Part shown: piece by piece, positions 44,877 to 54,565 of the stretch
Layout of the letters: every line of letters begins with the position of its first letter
Position numbering within the stretch: position 1 is the first letter of the stretch
Assembly: GCF_030373245.1 (NCBI RefSeq)
Contig: NZ_JAUCZF010000006.1
Span: 1 to 64,000, forward strand
Direction: 5' to 3'
Source: Hydrogenophaga sp.
GTDB taxonomy: Bacteria; Pseudomonadota; Gammaproteobacteria; Burkholderiales; Burkholderiaceae_C
Length of the DNA: 64,000 bases
Position numbers and translations under genes: made by a program
Notes under the pieces: generated by a model
Seen by the model: the letters and a program-made list of their open reading frames with translations, nothing else
Database searches by the model: none
Told to the model about the DNA's origin: nothing

Positions 44877-46580
44877 ATGGTCCGCTCCACTCAACTGCTC
44901 CACACCTCCCGCACCCCGGCGCCGCTGCGTCCGGCCGCCACCGTTCTGCTGTTGCGCGACGCGGCCGGCGGCATCGAGGTGCTCATGACACGCCGCTCCA
45001 TGACGGCCAGTTTCGCACCCGGCGCCTACGTGTTTCCCGGTGGTGGCATCGATGCCGCCGACGCCCAATGCCACGCCCAGGCCACGCGCCGGGTCAGCCA
45101 GAGCGACCTGCACCTCACCCAGGCGATCGCTGCCATCCGAGAGAGCTTTGAGGAGCTGGGCGTTTTGCTGGCGCGCCGTTCGAACGGCGCGCACGCCGGT
45201 GCGGATGACATCACAGCACTCGATCGCAAGGCGCCCTTCGCCGAGCAATGCACCGCGCGCGGCCTCACGCTGGACGCGGCCGAGGTGTTCGTGCTCGCCC
45301 ACTGGATCACCGACCGCGACCTGCCGCGCCGCTTCGACGTGCCCTTTCTCGTTGCCCGTATGCCGGAGGGTCAGGAGCCGGTGGCCGACGAGTCCGAGCA
45401 GTTCGAACCGGTCTGGGTGCGCCCAGCCGAGGCTCTGGCGCGCCACGCCGCCGGCAACTTTTTCATCATCTTCCCGACCATCCGCACACTGGAGCGCCTC
45501 AAAGCCCACGCCACCGTGGAATCGGTTCTGGCAGCGTGCGCAGTCAACGACGAACCGCTGTTCACCAGCTGCCCACGCGCCGGTCTGCTGGGCGGCGCCG
45601 AGTCGCGCCACATGGAGCACGAAGCGCCGTTTGGTGAGCTGGCCCTGGTCTGCCCCGATGGCCAGATCACCCATGCACTGGACTGGCAGACCGAGCGACC
45701 CGTGCCGCTGCTGAAGAACGTGATGCGCCTGACCGCACCCAACCCCGGCTTCATGACGGGGCCAGGCACCAACAGCTACCTGGTTGGCGACCCGAACACG
45801 GGCTATGTGGCCATCGACCCCGGACCGGACCTGCCCGAGCACCTGGAGCGGTTGTGGCGCGCCGCTGGCGGCGACCTGCGCGCCATTGTCTGCACCCACT
45901 CACACCCGGACCACTCACCCGGTGCCACTCGCCTGCAGGCCCTGTGCAGCGCCGGTGGTAAAACCCCGCCACCCATCCTGGGCCTGCCGAGCGCCCCGAC
46001 CTCGCGCGAAAACAGCCGCTTCACGCCCGATCGAGCGCTGGCCGACGGCGAACGCCTGACGCTGCAGAACGCGAACGGCGAGACGCTGCACACGTTGCGC
46101 GTGGTGCACACTCCCGGCCACGCAGCCAACCACCTGTGCCTGGTGCTGGAGGAAGACGGGCTGCTGTTCAGCGGCGACCACATCCTGAACGGCAGCACCA
46201 CCGTGATCGATCCGCCGGATGGCAACATGAGTGCCTACCTCGATTCGCTCGACCTGCTCGACCACCACTGTGAGCAGTTCGAAGTCGATTTCATCCTGCC
46301 CGCCCACGGGCACGTGCTCGGCGATCTGAAGCGCACAGCGGACAACCCGAGCGCGCCCGAACACGGCGGTGCCCGCGCAGCCATCGCCCACCTCAAAGCC
46401 CACCGGCTCGCCCGCGAAGCCAAGGTAGCCCGCGCCATGCAGACTCAACCGCAGGGGACGATGGACGACTGGGTGACACTGGCCTACGACGACGTGCCCG
46501 AGCGCCTGTGGCCAGTGGCCAAGCGCTCGCTGCTCGCGCATGTGGAGCGCATCCAGAGCCTGGGCGGCTTCAACCTCTAG
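44877..46580 (+). CDS. NUDIX hydrolase / metallo-beta-lactamase-fold fusion protein
   Basis: A 567-residue two-domain protein. The N-terminal ~250 residues are NUDIX-like, with YVFPGGGIDAAD and AIRESFEELGVLL (RExxEELG); the spacing between them is longer than the classical Nudix box. The C-terminal part is an MBL-fold hydrolase: CTHSHPDHSPGA (HxHxDH), VVHTPGHAANHLCL, GLLFSGDHIL and ILPAHGHVLG. A winged-helix-like tail as in LACTB2-type proteins follows. ATG at 44877 (MVRSTQLLH) is preferred to the GTG at 44823. The substrate is not known; CoA or nucleotide derivatives are possible for the first domain. Confidence 0.83.
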   Translation: MVRSTQLLHTSRTPAPLRPAATVLLLRDAAGGIEVLMTRRSMTASFAPGAYVFPGGGIDAADAQCHAQATRRVSQSDLHLTQAIAAIRESFEELGVLLARRSNGAHAGADDITALDRKAPFAEQCTARGLTLDAAEVFVLAHWITDRDLPRRFDVPFLVARMPEGQEPVADESEQFEPVWVRPAEALARHAAGNFFIIFPTIRTLERLKAHATVESVLAACAVNDEPLFTSCPRAGLLGGAESRHMEHEAPFGELALVCPDGQITHALDWQTERPVPLLKNVMRLTAPNPGFMTGPGTNSYLVGDPNTGYVAIDPGPDLPEHLERLWRAAGGDLRAIVCTHSHPDHSPGATRLQALCSAGGKTPPPILGLPSAPTSRENSRFTPDRALADGERLTLQNANGETLHTLRVVHTPGHAANHLCLVLEEDGLLFSGDHILNGSTTVIDPPDGNMSAYLDSLDLLDHHCEQFEVDFILPAHGHVLGDLKRTADNPSAPEHGGARAAIAHLKAHRLAREAKVARAMQTQPQGTMDDWVTLAYDDVPERLWPVAKRSLLAHVERIQSLGGFNL

Positions 46581-46597
46581 CGGTGGCTGGCGGGGGC

Positions 46598-47398
46598 ATG
46601 CGTCTGGCTCTGGTCTCAGACATTCATGGCAATCTGGCGGCCCTGGAGGCTGTCATCGCCGACATCGCGCACCGCCAGGTGCATCAGGTGGTGAACCTGG
46701 GCGACACCCTCAGCGGGCCTCTGTTGCCGAAGGAAACCGCCCGACGGCTGAGCGACCTGCCGTGGTTGCATGTCGCTGGCAACCACGAGCGTCAGGTGCT
46801 GACCTTGCCCCTGGCGCGCCAGAACGCGTCGGACGCGTTCACCAGCCAGCAGTTGACCCCACACGACAGACACTGGCTGAGCAGCCACGCAGACCCCTGC
46901 GATCCCCGTTTGCATCGCGGTGAGATGTGGCCCGAGCGGCTGGGGTCCGATGTGGCTCTGTGCCACGGCAGCCCGCGCAGCGACATCGAATACCTGCTGG
47001 AAACGCCGGTGGGCGAGGTGGCGCTGCTCGCCTCAGCTGAGGAAATTGAAGAGCGCCTTGATGGTCGCATCCCACCCCACATCGGCTTGCTGGCTTGCGG
47101 CCACAGCCACGTGCCGCGGTCGGTCCGCACTGCCCAGGGCCTGCTCATCGTCAACCCCGGCAGCGTCGGCCTGCCGGCCTACGACGACGACCACCCCCAT
47201 CCCCACTCCGGATTTCACCGCATTGAAAACGGCAGTCCGGACGCGCGGTATGCGGTGGTGGAGCAGCGAGAGGGCGGCTGGTCCAGCGATCTGATCAGCG
47301 TGCCCTACGAATTCGGGCAAATGGCCGCATTGGCCGAGCGCAACCGTCGCCCGGACTGGGCCCACGCCTTGCGCACGGGCCGCATGACGCGAAGCTGA
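46598..47398 (+). CDS. Metallophosphoesterase (YfcE/MJ0936-like)
   Basis: A 266-residue calcineurin-like phosphoesterase. The metal ligands are in LALVSDIHGNLAALEAV, VVNLGDTLSGP, HVAGNHERQV, DVALCHGSPRSDIEYLL, and LLACGHSHVPRSV. It probably hydrolyses phosphodiesters; the natural substrate is unknown. ATG at 46598 begins right at the first beta strand, 17 bp after the NUDIX-MBL stop. It converges on rnpB. Confidence 0.85.
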   Translation: MRLALVSDIHGNLAALEAVIADIAHRQVHQVVNLGDTLSGPLLPKETARRLSDLPWLHVAGNHERQVLTLPLARQNASDAFTSQQLTPHDRHWLSSHADPCDPRLHRGEMWPERLGSDVALCHGSPRSDIEYLLETPVGEVALLASAEEIEERLDGRIPPHIGLLACGHSHVPRSVRTAQGLLIVNPGSVGLPAYDDDHPHPHSGFHRIENGSPDARYAVVEQREGGWSSDLISVPYEFGQMAALAERNRRPDWAHALRTGRMTRS

Positions 47399-47401
47399 GC
47401 G

Positions 47402-47440
47402 GCAGAGCCACTCAGCGGCTCTGCGTGATGAAAAAAGTGT
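47402..47440. terminator. Bidirectional terminator between phosphoesterase and rnpB
   Basis: GCAGAGCC (47402-47409) and GGCTCTGC (47417-47424) form an 8-bp stem right after the phosphoesterase stop. On the minus strand the 3' end of rnpB runs into a six-T tract (TTCACACTTTTTTCA). Confidence 0.65.
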
Positions 47441-47786
47441 GAAGCGCGCCGATACGCCGGATTTTGTGCGTCCCGGTTGCCCGGGACGTGACCGTCATTC
47501 CTCTGGGCCGCTGGTCACCCAGGCGGCTCGATGCTACCTACCCGCCAGCTCCGCGGAACCACATCAACGCTGGCCTATTTGGTATTGCTGCGCGCAGAGA
47601 TTGCCCGTTTCACCCGCACTGAAGCGGCTCGTCTCTGTTGCTCTGATCCTCACCTTAGGGCCCTTTGAGCGAACTCGCCGGGCTTGTCGGTGGAGAGGTG
47701 TTACCTCCTGCGCTGTCCTGTGCAGTCCGGACGTTCCTCCAGCACACCCTTTCGGGTCTAGTGCCAGCGACGGCCTGGCGCGCTCC
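47441..47786 (-). ncRNA. rnpB: RNase P RNA (class A)
   Basis: The catalytic RNA that trims tRNA 5' ends, about 346 nt, read on the minus strand. Conserved parts are visible in order: GGAGGAACGTCCGGACT, then CACAGGACAGCGCAGGAGG, then the CAGAGCAACAGAGACGAGCC region, then CGGGTGAAACGGGCAATCTC, then AATACCAAATAGGCC. AGAGGAATGACGGTCAC and the 3' ACAAAATCCGGCGTA follow. The ends pair as P1: AGCGCGCC (5', 47784-47777) with GGCGCGCT (3', 47450-47443). Precise ends are estimated from this pairing. Confidence 0.95.
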
Positions 47787-47794
47787 ACACCGGT

Positions 47795-47800
47795 ATTATC
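47795..47800 (-). promoter_or_regulatory. Likely -10 element of rnpB
   Basis: GATAAT on the minus strand lies about 8-10 bp before the predicted RNA 5' end, the right place for a sigma-70 -10. The -35 is unclear; GTGATC stands at the expected distance. Confidence 0.5.
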
Positions 47801-47843
47801 GACCCACCCTCCTGCTTGATCACCACAAGCCACCGAGAAGCCC

Positions 47844-49685
47844 ATGATCCGCGTTTCCGAACTCAAGCTGCCGCTGGCGGCCATCGCCACCGAGCACCGC
47901 CGCGCCGCCGACGCACCGGCAGAGACCGAGCGTGACCGCCGGCCGCCTCCCCACCCCATTGAGGCCCTCACGCGGCTGGCAGCGCAAGCCCTCGGGGTGG
48001 ATCCGATCGCCATCGCCGAGCTTCAGGTTTTCAAGCGCAGCTTTGACGCCCGCAAGGCCGATCTGCTCGCTGTCTACATCGTGGATCTGAGCCTGGCAGA
48101 CCCTTCGCAGGAATCAACGCTGCTGGCCCAGTTTCAGAGGCACCCCCACATCCAGCCCACGCCCGACATGGCCTGGCACCCGCCTGGCCAGGCGCCTGCA
48201 AGCTGGGCGGCTTCGGACGCCAAGCGCCCGGTGGTGGTGGGTCTTGGACCGTGCGGCCTGTTCGCTGCGCTGGCGCTGGCGCAAATGGGCTTCAGGCCGA
48301 TCGTGATCGAGCGCGGCAAACCGGTGCGCGAGCGCACCCAGGACACCTGGCGGCTGTGGCGGCATCAGAAGCTCGATCCGCAAAGCAACGTGCAGTACGG
48401 TGAAGGTGGAGCCGGCCTGTTTTCCGATGGCAAGCTCTACAGCCAGATCAAAGACCCGCGCTTCCTGGGTCGCCAGGTGATGCGCGAGTTCGTGGCCGCT
48501 GGAGCGCCCGCTGAAATCCTGTACATGGCGCACCCGCACATCGGCACCTTCAAGCTGGTGAAAGTGGTGGAGGCCATGAGAGAGAAAATCATCGCGCTGG
48601 GCGGTGAGATCCGGTTCCAGCAGCAGGTGGTGGGTGTGTCAATGGCGCCCGGCGACAACGGCAACGGGTCCCAGGAGCTCATCGGCCTGCAGGTGCAGCA
48701 CCTGGCGACTGGGGCCACCACCGAGCTGGCCACACGGCACGCGGTGCTTGCCCTGGGCCACAGCGCGCGCGATGCCTTTGCCATGCTGTTCGACGCAGGG
48801 GTGTTCATGGAAGCCAAACCGTTTTCGGTCGGCTTTCGCATCGAGCACCCGCAAAGCGTGATCGACCAGGCTCGCTGGGGTCGCCACGCGGGGCACCCGC
48901 TGCTGGGCGCGGCCGACTACAAGCTGGTGCACCATGCGCAGAACGGCCGCACCGTCTACAGCTTTTGCATGTGCCCGGGCGGCACCGTGGTGGCAGCGAC
49001 CAGCGAGCCCGGTCGCGTGGTCACCAACGGCATGAGCCAGTATTCGCGCAACGAGCGCAACGCCAACGCCGGCATCGTGGTCGGCATCGAGCCAGCCGAC
49101 TTTCCCCAGCAGTTCCCGCAAGACATGGCGCTCTGGACCGCCGCCTTCGGCGGGACCGACGGCGCGCGATACGCCGCGCAGGCACAGGCCCTGGCTGCAC
49201 AAGGCCAGGTGCATCCGCTGGCTGGCATCGTGCTGCAGCGCCAGCTTGAAGCGCGCGCCTTTGAGCTGGGTGGTGGCAGCTACGAGGCGCCGGGTCAGCT
49301 GGTAGGTGACTTTGTGGCGTCCCGACCCTCCGCCTCGCTGGCCGAGGTGGAACCCTCCTACAAGCCTGGGGTGCGACTTGGTGACCTCGCCACTGCCCTG
49401 CCCGCCTACGCGATTGAGGCGGTGCGCGAAGCGCTGCCGGTGTTTGGCCGCAAGATCAAGGGCTACGACATGGCCGGCGCGGTGCTGACCGGCGTGGAAA
49501 CCCGCACCTCGGCGCCGCTGCGCATCACCCGCGGCGCCGATTTCCAGAGCCTGAACACCCGTGGCCTTTATCCGGCCGGCGAAGGCGCGGGTTACGCAGG
49601 CGGCATCCTCTCGGCAGGCGTGGACGGTCTGAAGGTCGCCGAAGCGGTGGCGCGCGAACTGCTCGGCCAGACCGCAACGACCTGA
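47844..49685 (+). CDS. FAD-dependent dehydrogenase (COG2509 type)
   Basis: A 613-residue flavoprotein. An N-terminal domain of ~120 residues (VFKRSFDARKADLLAVYIVD) is followed by the dinucleotide motif VVVGLGPCGLFAALALAQMG. Then come the family marker NVQYGEGGAGLFSDGKLYSQ, VVAATSEPGRVVTNGMSQYS, and the C-terminal FAD contact YPAGEGAGYAGGILSAGVDG. These features match the uncharacterised FAD-dependent dehydrogenase group rather than a named enzyme. It is cytoplasmic, and the reaction is unknown. Confidence 0.85.
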   Translation: MIRVSELKLPLAAIATEHRRAADAPAETERDRRPPPHPIEALTRLAAQALGVDPIAIAELQVFKRSFDARKADLLAVYIVDLSLADPSQESTLLAQFQRHPHIQPTPDMAWHPPGQAPASWAASDAKRPVVVGLGPCGLFAALALAQMGFRPIVIERGKPVRERTQDTWRLWRHQKLDPQSNVQYGEGGAGLFSDGKLYSQIKDPRFLGRQVMREFVAAGAPAEILYMAHPHIGTFKLVKVVEAMREKIIALGGEIRFQQQVVGVSMAPGDNGNGSQELIGLQVQHLATGATTELATRHAVLALGHSARDAFAMLFDAGVFMEAKPFSVGFRIEHPQSVIDQARWGRHAGHPLLGAADYKLVHHAQNGRTVYSFCMCPGGTVVAATSEPGRVVTNGMSQYSRNERNANAGIVVGIEPADFPQQFPQDMALWTAAFGGTDGARYAAQAQALAAQGQVHPLAGIVLQRQLEARAFELGGGSYEAPGQLVGDFVASRPSASLAEVEPSYKPGVRLGDLATALPAYAIEAVREALPVFGRKIKGYDMAGAVLTGVETRTSAPLRITRGADFQSLNTRGLYPAGEGAGYAGGILSAGVDGLKVAEAVARELLGQTATT

Positions 49686-49782
49686 TGCCGGCCGTCGGGT
49701 TGAGGCTCAACTTTACACAGGCGCCACATTCGCTTGACATGAGCTGCTCACACTTCAAGTTCTTCATTTGCCGGAGTGATTC

Positions 49783-50571
49783 ATGAAACCTGTGAACAAG
49801 CCCGTGTTGCTGCCCCTGATGGCAGGTCTTCTGGCGCTGGGCGGTGCCAGCGCCGCGCAAGCGCAGGAAGCGCAAGGCCGTGTGCTCAGCAGCACGCCGG
49901 TGGTGCAGCAAGTGGCCGTACCGCGCGAGGTCTGCCAGGACGAGCAGATTTCGGTGCAAGACCGCAAATCGGGTGCTGGTGCGCTGATGGGCGGCATTGC
50001 GGGCGGGGCCATCGGCAACGCCATCGGCAACGGCAGCGGGCGCGCCGCCGCCACGGTGATCGGCCTCATGGGCGGCGCCATCCTGGGCGACCGCATCGAA
50101 GGCGGTGGTCAGACTCGCACCGAGATCGTGCGCAACTGCGGCACGCAGACCTTCTACGAGAACCGCACCGTGGCCTACGACGTGGTGTACGAATACGCCG
50201 GCCAGCAGTACAGCGTGCAGATGCAACAGGACCCAGGCCGGTTTGTGCGTCTGAGCGTGACGCCGGTGGATGCCCTGCCGCCGCCAGCGCCCCGCTACGC
50301 GCCTCAGCCTCGGGTGCAGTACCAGGCGCCTCAGGTGGAGTACCGCGCTCCGGTCGTCACCCGCGTGGTCGTTGGTACGCATTTCATCCCGACCTACCCG
50401 GTGGCGCCGCAGGTGGTGTGGGTGAACGGCTATCGGCCCGGCCACTGGTACGCCGGCCCGCCCCGCCACTGGCGCGAGGACGACCGGCGTGAGCGCCAGC
50501 ACGACCGCCGCGAGCACCGGCGCGAGGAGCGCCGCGACCAGGACGACCAGCGCAAATGGCAGCGCCACTGA
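49783..50571 (+). CDS. Exported glycine-zipper 2TM-domain protein
   Basis: A 262-residue secreted or envelope protein with a signal peptide (PLMAGLLALGGASAAQAQ). A glycine-zipper segment (GALMGGIAGGAIGNAIGNG, then ATVIGLMGGAILGDRIEGG) is followed by a conserved EIVRNCGTQTFYENRTVAYD block. The C-terminus is Pro/Tyr-rich and ends in a charged Arg/Asp/His tail (RREHRREERRDQDDQRKW). TTGACA at 49733-49738 may be part of its promoter. A strong terminator follows. Role unknown; related proteins are outer-membrane or stress associated. Confidence 0.8.
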   Translation: MKPVNKPVLLPLMAGLLALGGASAAQAQEAQGRVLSSTPVVQQVAVPREVCQDEQISVQDRKSGAGALMGGIAGGAIGNAIGNGSGRAAATVIGLMGGAILGDRIEGGGQTRTEIVRNCGTQTFYENRTVAYDVVYEYAGQQYSVQMQQDPGRFVRLSVTPVDALPPPAPRYAPQPRVQYQAPQVEYRAPVVTRVVVGTHFIPTYPVAPQVVWVNGYRPGHWYAGPPRHWREDDRRERQHDRREHRREERRDQDDQRKWQRH

Positions 50572-50588
50572 CCAGCGAATACTTGTCC

Positions 50589-50619
50589 AAAAAAAAGCGA
50601 CCCGGAGGTCGCTTTTTTT
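50589..50619. terminator. Strong bidirectional intrinsic terminator
   Basis: GCGACC and GGTCGC pair around a CGGA loop, flanked by an A-run (50589-50596) and a seven-T run (50613-50619). It serves both the glycine-zipper gene and the convergent htpX. Confidence 0.92.
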
Positions 50620-50639
50620 CTTGGGAGAACCCGGAATGG

Positions 50640-51509
50640 TCAGAGCTTCTGCAGCGCGGCAATGCGTTCTTCCATGGGCGGGTGGGTGGAGAACAGCTTG
50701 CCCAGCCCGCCGGCAATGCCCAGCGCCTGCATGGTCTTGGGCAGCTCGCCCGGCGTGAGGCCGCCCAGGCGGGCCAGAGCGTTGATCATGGGCTGCTTGC
50801 GACCCATGAGGTTGGCAGCGCCCGCGTCGGCGCGGAATTCGCGCTGGCGGCTGAACCAGGCGACGATGATGGCGGCCAGAAAGCCCAGCACGATGTCCAT
50901 CACGATGGTGGTGACCATGTAGCCGATGCCCGGACCAGAGTTGCTGTCGCTGCCGCGGCGCAGAAAGCTGTCGACCGCGTAGCCGATCACACGGCTGAGG
51001 AACACCACAAAGGTGTTCATCACGCCCTGGATCAGGGTCATGGTCACCATGTCGCCGTTGGCCACGTGGGCCACCTCGTGGCCGATCACCGCCTCGACCT
51101 CTTCCTTGGTCATGCTTTGCAGCAGGCCGGTAGAGACGGCGACCAGGGCCGAGTTTTTGAACGCGCCGGTGGCAAACGCATTGGGTGCGCCCTCAAAGAT
51201 GGCCACGTCGGGCATGCCGATGCCCGCCTTGTCCGCAAACTTCTGCACCGTTTGCACGATCCAGGCCTCGTCGGCGTTCTGGGGCTGGTTGATGAGGCGC
51301 GCGCCGGTGCTGAACTTGGCCATCTTCTTGCTCATCAGCAAGGAGATGATGGCTCCGCCAAAGCCGATGACGAGCGAGAACCCGGCCAAGGCCGTCATGT
51401 TCAGCCCGTTGGCGGTGAGAAAGCGGTCCACTCCCAGGATGCGGGTGGTGACCAGCAACACCGCCATCACGGCGAAGTTGGTCAGAACAAACAACAGGAT
51501 GCGTTTCAT
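50640..51509 (-). CDS. htpX: Membrane metalloprotease HtpX
   Basis: A 289-residue M48 zinc protease of the inner membrane that degrades misfolded membrane proteins. Two N-terminal helices precede the active site [16 protein letters not shown] (HExxH at His144). Two further helices follow, then the third ligand region [16 protein letters not shown]. The C-terminal [14 protein letters not shown] is characteristic. Confidence 0.96.
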   Translation of the reverse strand: MKRILLFVLTNFAVMAVLLVTTRILGVDRFLTANGLNMTALAGFSLVIGFGGAIISLLMSKKMAKFSTGARLINQPQNADEAWIVQTVQKFADKAGIGMPDVAIFEGAPNAFATGAFKNSALVAVSTGLLQSMTKEEVEAVIGHEVAHVANGDMVTMTLIQGVMNTFVVFLSRVIGYAVDSFLRRGSDSNSGPGIGYMVTTIVMDIVLGFLAAIIVAWFSRQREFRADAGAANLMGRKQPMINALARLGGLTPGELPKTMQALGIAGGLGKLFSTHPPMEERIAALQKL

Positions 51510-51679
51510 GTGTGCTCCATCGATTCGGATTGCCGGAAACCGGCGCGCTGCTTGCGACCCAGCCGCATGACCAAGGTTCCCCGGCGACTTGAGCCGCCGA
51601 GGGTCGCGAGGTGCGCGGATGATACCGAGAAACCGTTATGGGGACGCCGCCTGCGGTTTCAAGCCAAACCCCTTGGGGC

Positions 51680-52471
51680 TCAAGGGCTTGCGGCTGACCT
51701 CGGCGGCCGAAACACCGAGGCATCTTCGTAAAAGACGGGATCTTCATTCGGCGCCCACCAGCCCGGCACGCCCAGCACTGGCAGCGGGGTGAACGGTTTA
51801 CCCGCCAGCTCGCTCGCTTGCAGCCGGCCGGACAGCCATGAATCCCACTCGACCAAATTGCCATTCAACTCCATCGGCACAGGCACCGCGTAAACATGGG
51901 CGGTGATCGATTTGTAGGGCGTGACCAGCTTTTCCAGCAGGGCATGGCCCACCAGCACCAGGCGCGCCTGGCACCAGAGCGGGCGCAGCTCCAGGAACAG
52001 CCTGGGCCAGTCGCGCTGTCTGAGTGCGTCCCACAGTTCGTCTGGCGCCTGCAGCAACGCGGCGTTTTCATCGAAGAGCGTCAGCGCGTCGCGCACCGGC
52101 CCACGCACCTGGCACACCCCGCTGCGCGCGATCTCGGCCGCCTGCAACCGGTTGAGGCGGTGCTTCGTGGTGGGAAAGCGGTGCCAGCACAAGCCGTTGA
52201 AGAAATCGTGCAGGTTGTCGCGCGTGGGCACGCGGCCGGTGTCGAAAATGTGCTGCTCGTAGGGGGTGCTGTCGGGCAGGTCGGACTGGGGAACGAAAGA
52301 AACACCTGGCAAGGCCATCTTTTCGAGAGCGCCCAGTGCATCCGGCAAGGTGCGCCCAGTCTGCAGCATCTGGAGGACTTGCTGCCCCTGGCTGGCCACT
52401 GGTTCGAACCACGGATGTTGCCAGTCGAGCGCGAACCCAGCTGGCGCGACGGCGTCAGGGCTGGCGGTCAC
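51680..52471 (-). CDS. DUF3025 family protein
   Basis: A 263-residue protein with the DUF3025 hallmark NLHDFFNGLCWHRFPTTKHR and the later VGHALLEKLVTPYKSITAHV. C-terminal FTPLPVLGVPGWWAPNEDP matches the same family. No catalytic motif or signal is evident. It starts 19 bp after pyrC and is probably co-transcribed. Function unknown. Confidence 0.87.
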   Translation of the reverse strand: MTASPDAVAPAGFALDWQHPWFEPVASQGQQVLQMLQTGRTLPDALGALEKMALPGVSFVPQSDLPDSTPYEQHIFDTGRVPTRDNLHDFFNGLCWHRFPTTKHRLNRLQAAEIARSGVCQVRGPVRDALTLFDENAALLQAPDELWDALRQRDWPRLFLELRPLWCQARLVLVGHALLEKLVTPYKSITAHVYAVPVPMELNGNLVEWDSWLSGRLQASELAGKPFTPLPVLGVPGWWAPNEDPVFYEDASVFRPPRSAASP

Positions 52472-52490
52472 GGCGTCGATGAGACCCAGA

Positions 52491-53552
52491 TCAGGCCACC
52501 AGTCTCCAGGCCAGCGGCTCGCCTGAACGCAAGGGTTTGAGCTCGGCTTCGCCGAACGTGAAGCTCTCGGGCGGCGTCCAGCTTTCGCGCTTCAGCGTCA
52601 CGCTGCCGCTGTTGCGCGGTAGACCGTAAAAATCGGCGCCGAAGAAGCTGGCAAAGCCTTCGAGCTTGTCGATGGCACCCACGGCATCGAAGGCCTCGGC
52701 ATACATCTCCAGCGCGGCGTGAGCGGTATAGCAGCCGGCGCAGCCAGTGGCGTGCTCTTTCAGGTGGGCCGGATGCGGCGCGCTGTCGGTACCCAGGAAG
52801 AACTTCGGGCTGCCGCCAGTGGCGGCGGCCACCAGCGCCTGGCGATGGGTTTCGCGCTTGAGCACCGGCAGGCAGTAGTAGTGAGGTCGGATGCCGCCAG
52901 TGAACAGGGCGTTGCGGTTGTAGAGCAGGTGGTGGGCGGTGATGGTGGCCGCCAGGAAGCGGTCTCCACCAGCCACATACTGCGCTGCCTCTTTCGTGGT
53001 GATGTGCTCCATCACGATCTTGAGCTCGGGGAAGTCCTTGCGCAGAGGCTGGAGCTGCTGCTCGATGAACACGGCCTCGCGATCAAACAGGTCGATGTCG
53101 GGGCTGGTCACTTCGCCATGCACCAGCAGCAGCACGCCGGCGCGCTGCATGGCCTCCAGCGTCTTGTAGGTCTTGCGGATGTCGGTCACACCCGCGTCGC
53201 TGTTGGTGGTGGCGCCCGCAGGGTAGAGCTTCACAGCGACCACACCGGCTTCCTTCGCACGGGCGATTTCGTCGGCCGGCAGGTTGTCGGTGAGATACAG
53301 CGTCATGAGCGGCTCAAAGACCATCACTTCGGGCACCGCAGCCCGAATGCGGTCGCGGTAGGCCAGTGCCTGCGCCGCGGTAGTCACCGGCGGCTTGAGG
53401 TTGGGCATGATGATGGCGCGGCCAAACTGAGCGGCCGTGTGCGGCACCACGGTGCGCAGGGCCTCGCCGTCGCGCACATGCAGGTGCCAGTCGTCGGGGC
53501 GGGTGAGGGTGAGGGCGTTCGGGGCCAGGGTCGCGGCGGCAAGGGTGTTCAT
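52491..53552 (-). CDS. pyrC: Dihydroorotase
   Basis: A 353-residue class II dihydroorotase of pyrimidine synthesis. Metal ligands are [15 protein letters not shown] (HxH), the carboxylated Lys in [33 protein letters not shown], and the Asp in [13 protein letters not shown] at 53552 ([11 protein letters not shown]) is chosen; the frame is open further upstream into the pseudogene. Confidence 0.96.
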   Translation of the reverse strand: MNTLAAATLAPNALTLTRPDDWHLHVRDGEALRTVVPHTAAQFGRAIIMPNLKPPVTTAAQALAYRDRIRAAVPEVMVFEPLMTLYLTDNLPADEIARAKEAGVVAVKLYPAGATTNSDAGVTDIRKTYKTLEAMQRAGVLLLVHGEVTSPDIDLFDREAVFIEQQLQPLRKDFPELKIVMEHITTKEAAQYVAGGDRFLAATITAHHLLYNRNALFTGGIRPHYYCLPVLKRETHRQALVAAATGGSPKFFLGTDSAPHPAHLKEHATGCAGCYTAHAALEMYAEAFDAVGAIDKLEGFASFFGADFYGLPRNSGSVTLKRESWTPPESFTFGEAELKPLRSGEPLAWRLVA

Positions 53553-53619
53553 ACCCCATTGTCGCAAAACCCGCCCCGCCGACAGCGGCGTCCAAGCCCG
53601 AGAAGGGTGGACGCACTTC

Positions 53620-54415
53620 GGTCGCTCAAGGCATGTTGGCAATCGGGTACTTCCCGAAATCGCGAAACAGGTGGATCGGTGGCCATTGAGCACGGCACCC
53701 TTGGACGGACGGGGACTCCGAACCACTTTTCGTCAATGGTCTGAACATCGGGGCTGTCAATCAGGCGGCGCGGTTCGTCGTTGATCAACTTGCGAAAAGC
53801 TTCTTCGCCATTGGGGTACAGGATGGCAAGCGGCTCGATGGTGAAAAACCGGCCCTCCCCCTTCACCGCCTTGGGGCCCGGGCGGCTGGCGGCCAGGTCG
53901 CAGAGCATCACTTCGTCCAGGGCGAAAGCATCAGCCTGTCCTTTCGACCCCATCTCCAGCGCCTGCAGATGATCCTCGCACTCCACGAGCTTAAACTTGA
54001 GGCGCTGCGCCGCATCGCGGTGACGGGCGTGGAACCTCGGGTGGAGACGAGCCGCTTGATGTCCGGGCTGTCGATCGAATCAATCCTGCTGCAAGCCTTG
54101 ACCAGCAGGCGCACGCCCGCCATGCCGTGCGGGATGGCGAGGTTCACCTGTTCGCGACTTGCCGCGTTGTTGGTGGTGTAGCCGCATTCCGGCAAGGCCT
54201 GCGGCTTCTCTGCCGTCTCGATGCGGTTGGCCGAGGTCAGCGGCACCAAATCCGGTTGCAGCTTGCTCGCGCCAGAGGCAGCTGGATCGCTGCACCTGCC
54301 CGCCTGGCCTATCGAGGAACAAGCCAGGATCCGACGTATCCCGATGGGCGATGTTGAGTCGAGCGTCGCGTCTCCCCATCCCGGCAGCGGTCTGGCTCAG
54401 GGCACCATTACAAAC
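53620..54415 (-). pseudogene. Decayed amino-acid ABC transporter substrate-binding protein (GltI-like)
   Basis: Pieces of a periplasmic glutamate/aspartate-type binding protein appear in order but in changing frames: LNIAHRDTSDPGLFLD, then LVPLTSANRIE with ECGYTTNNAASREQVN and IKRLVSTRGSTPV, then FKLVECEDHLQALEMG and GQADAFALDEVML through DEKWFGVPV, then [14 protein letters not shown]. At least three frame changes are needed. No signal peptide or start remains, and permease and ATPase genes are absent. The stretch 53553-54565 holds no other gene. Confidence 0.8.
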
Positions 54416-54565
54416 CTTGCCTGGGTCAACACCGCTGTTTTTTCGATTCAGGGTGGCAGCTTGATGAACACTCCGTTGGATTGCGCCGTGCAGTGTCAGA
54501 CACTTCGCGCCGGCTTCCACCGCCCACAGACGACCACCGAAGAACCGTGCAGCGTGTGGAATGCT

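Noticed and set aside
49699..49711. GTTGAGGCTCAAC palindrome after the FAD dehydrogenase gene as a terminator
   Set aside because: The usable stem is only five base pairs with three Ts after it; too weak to call.
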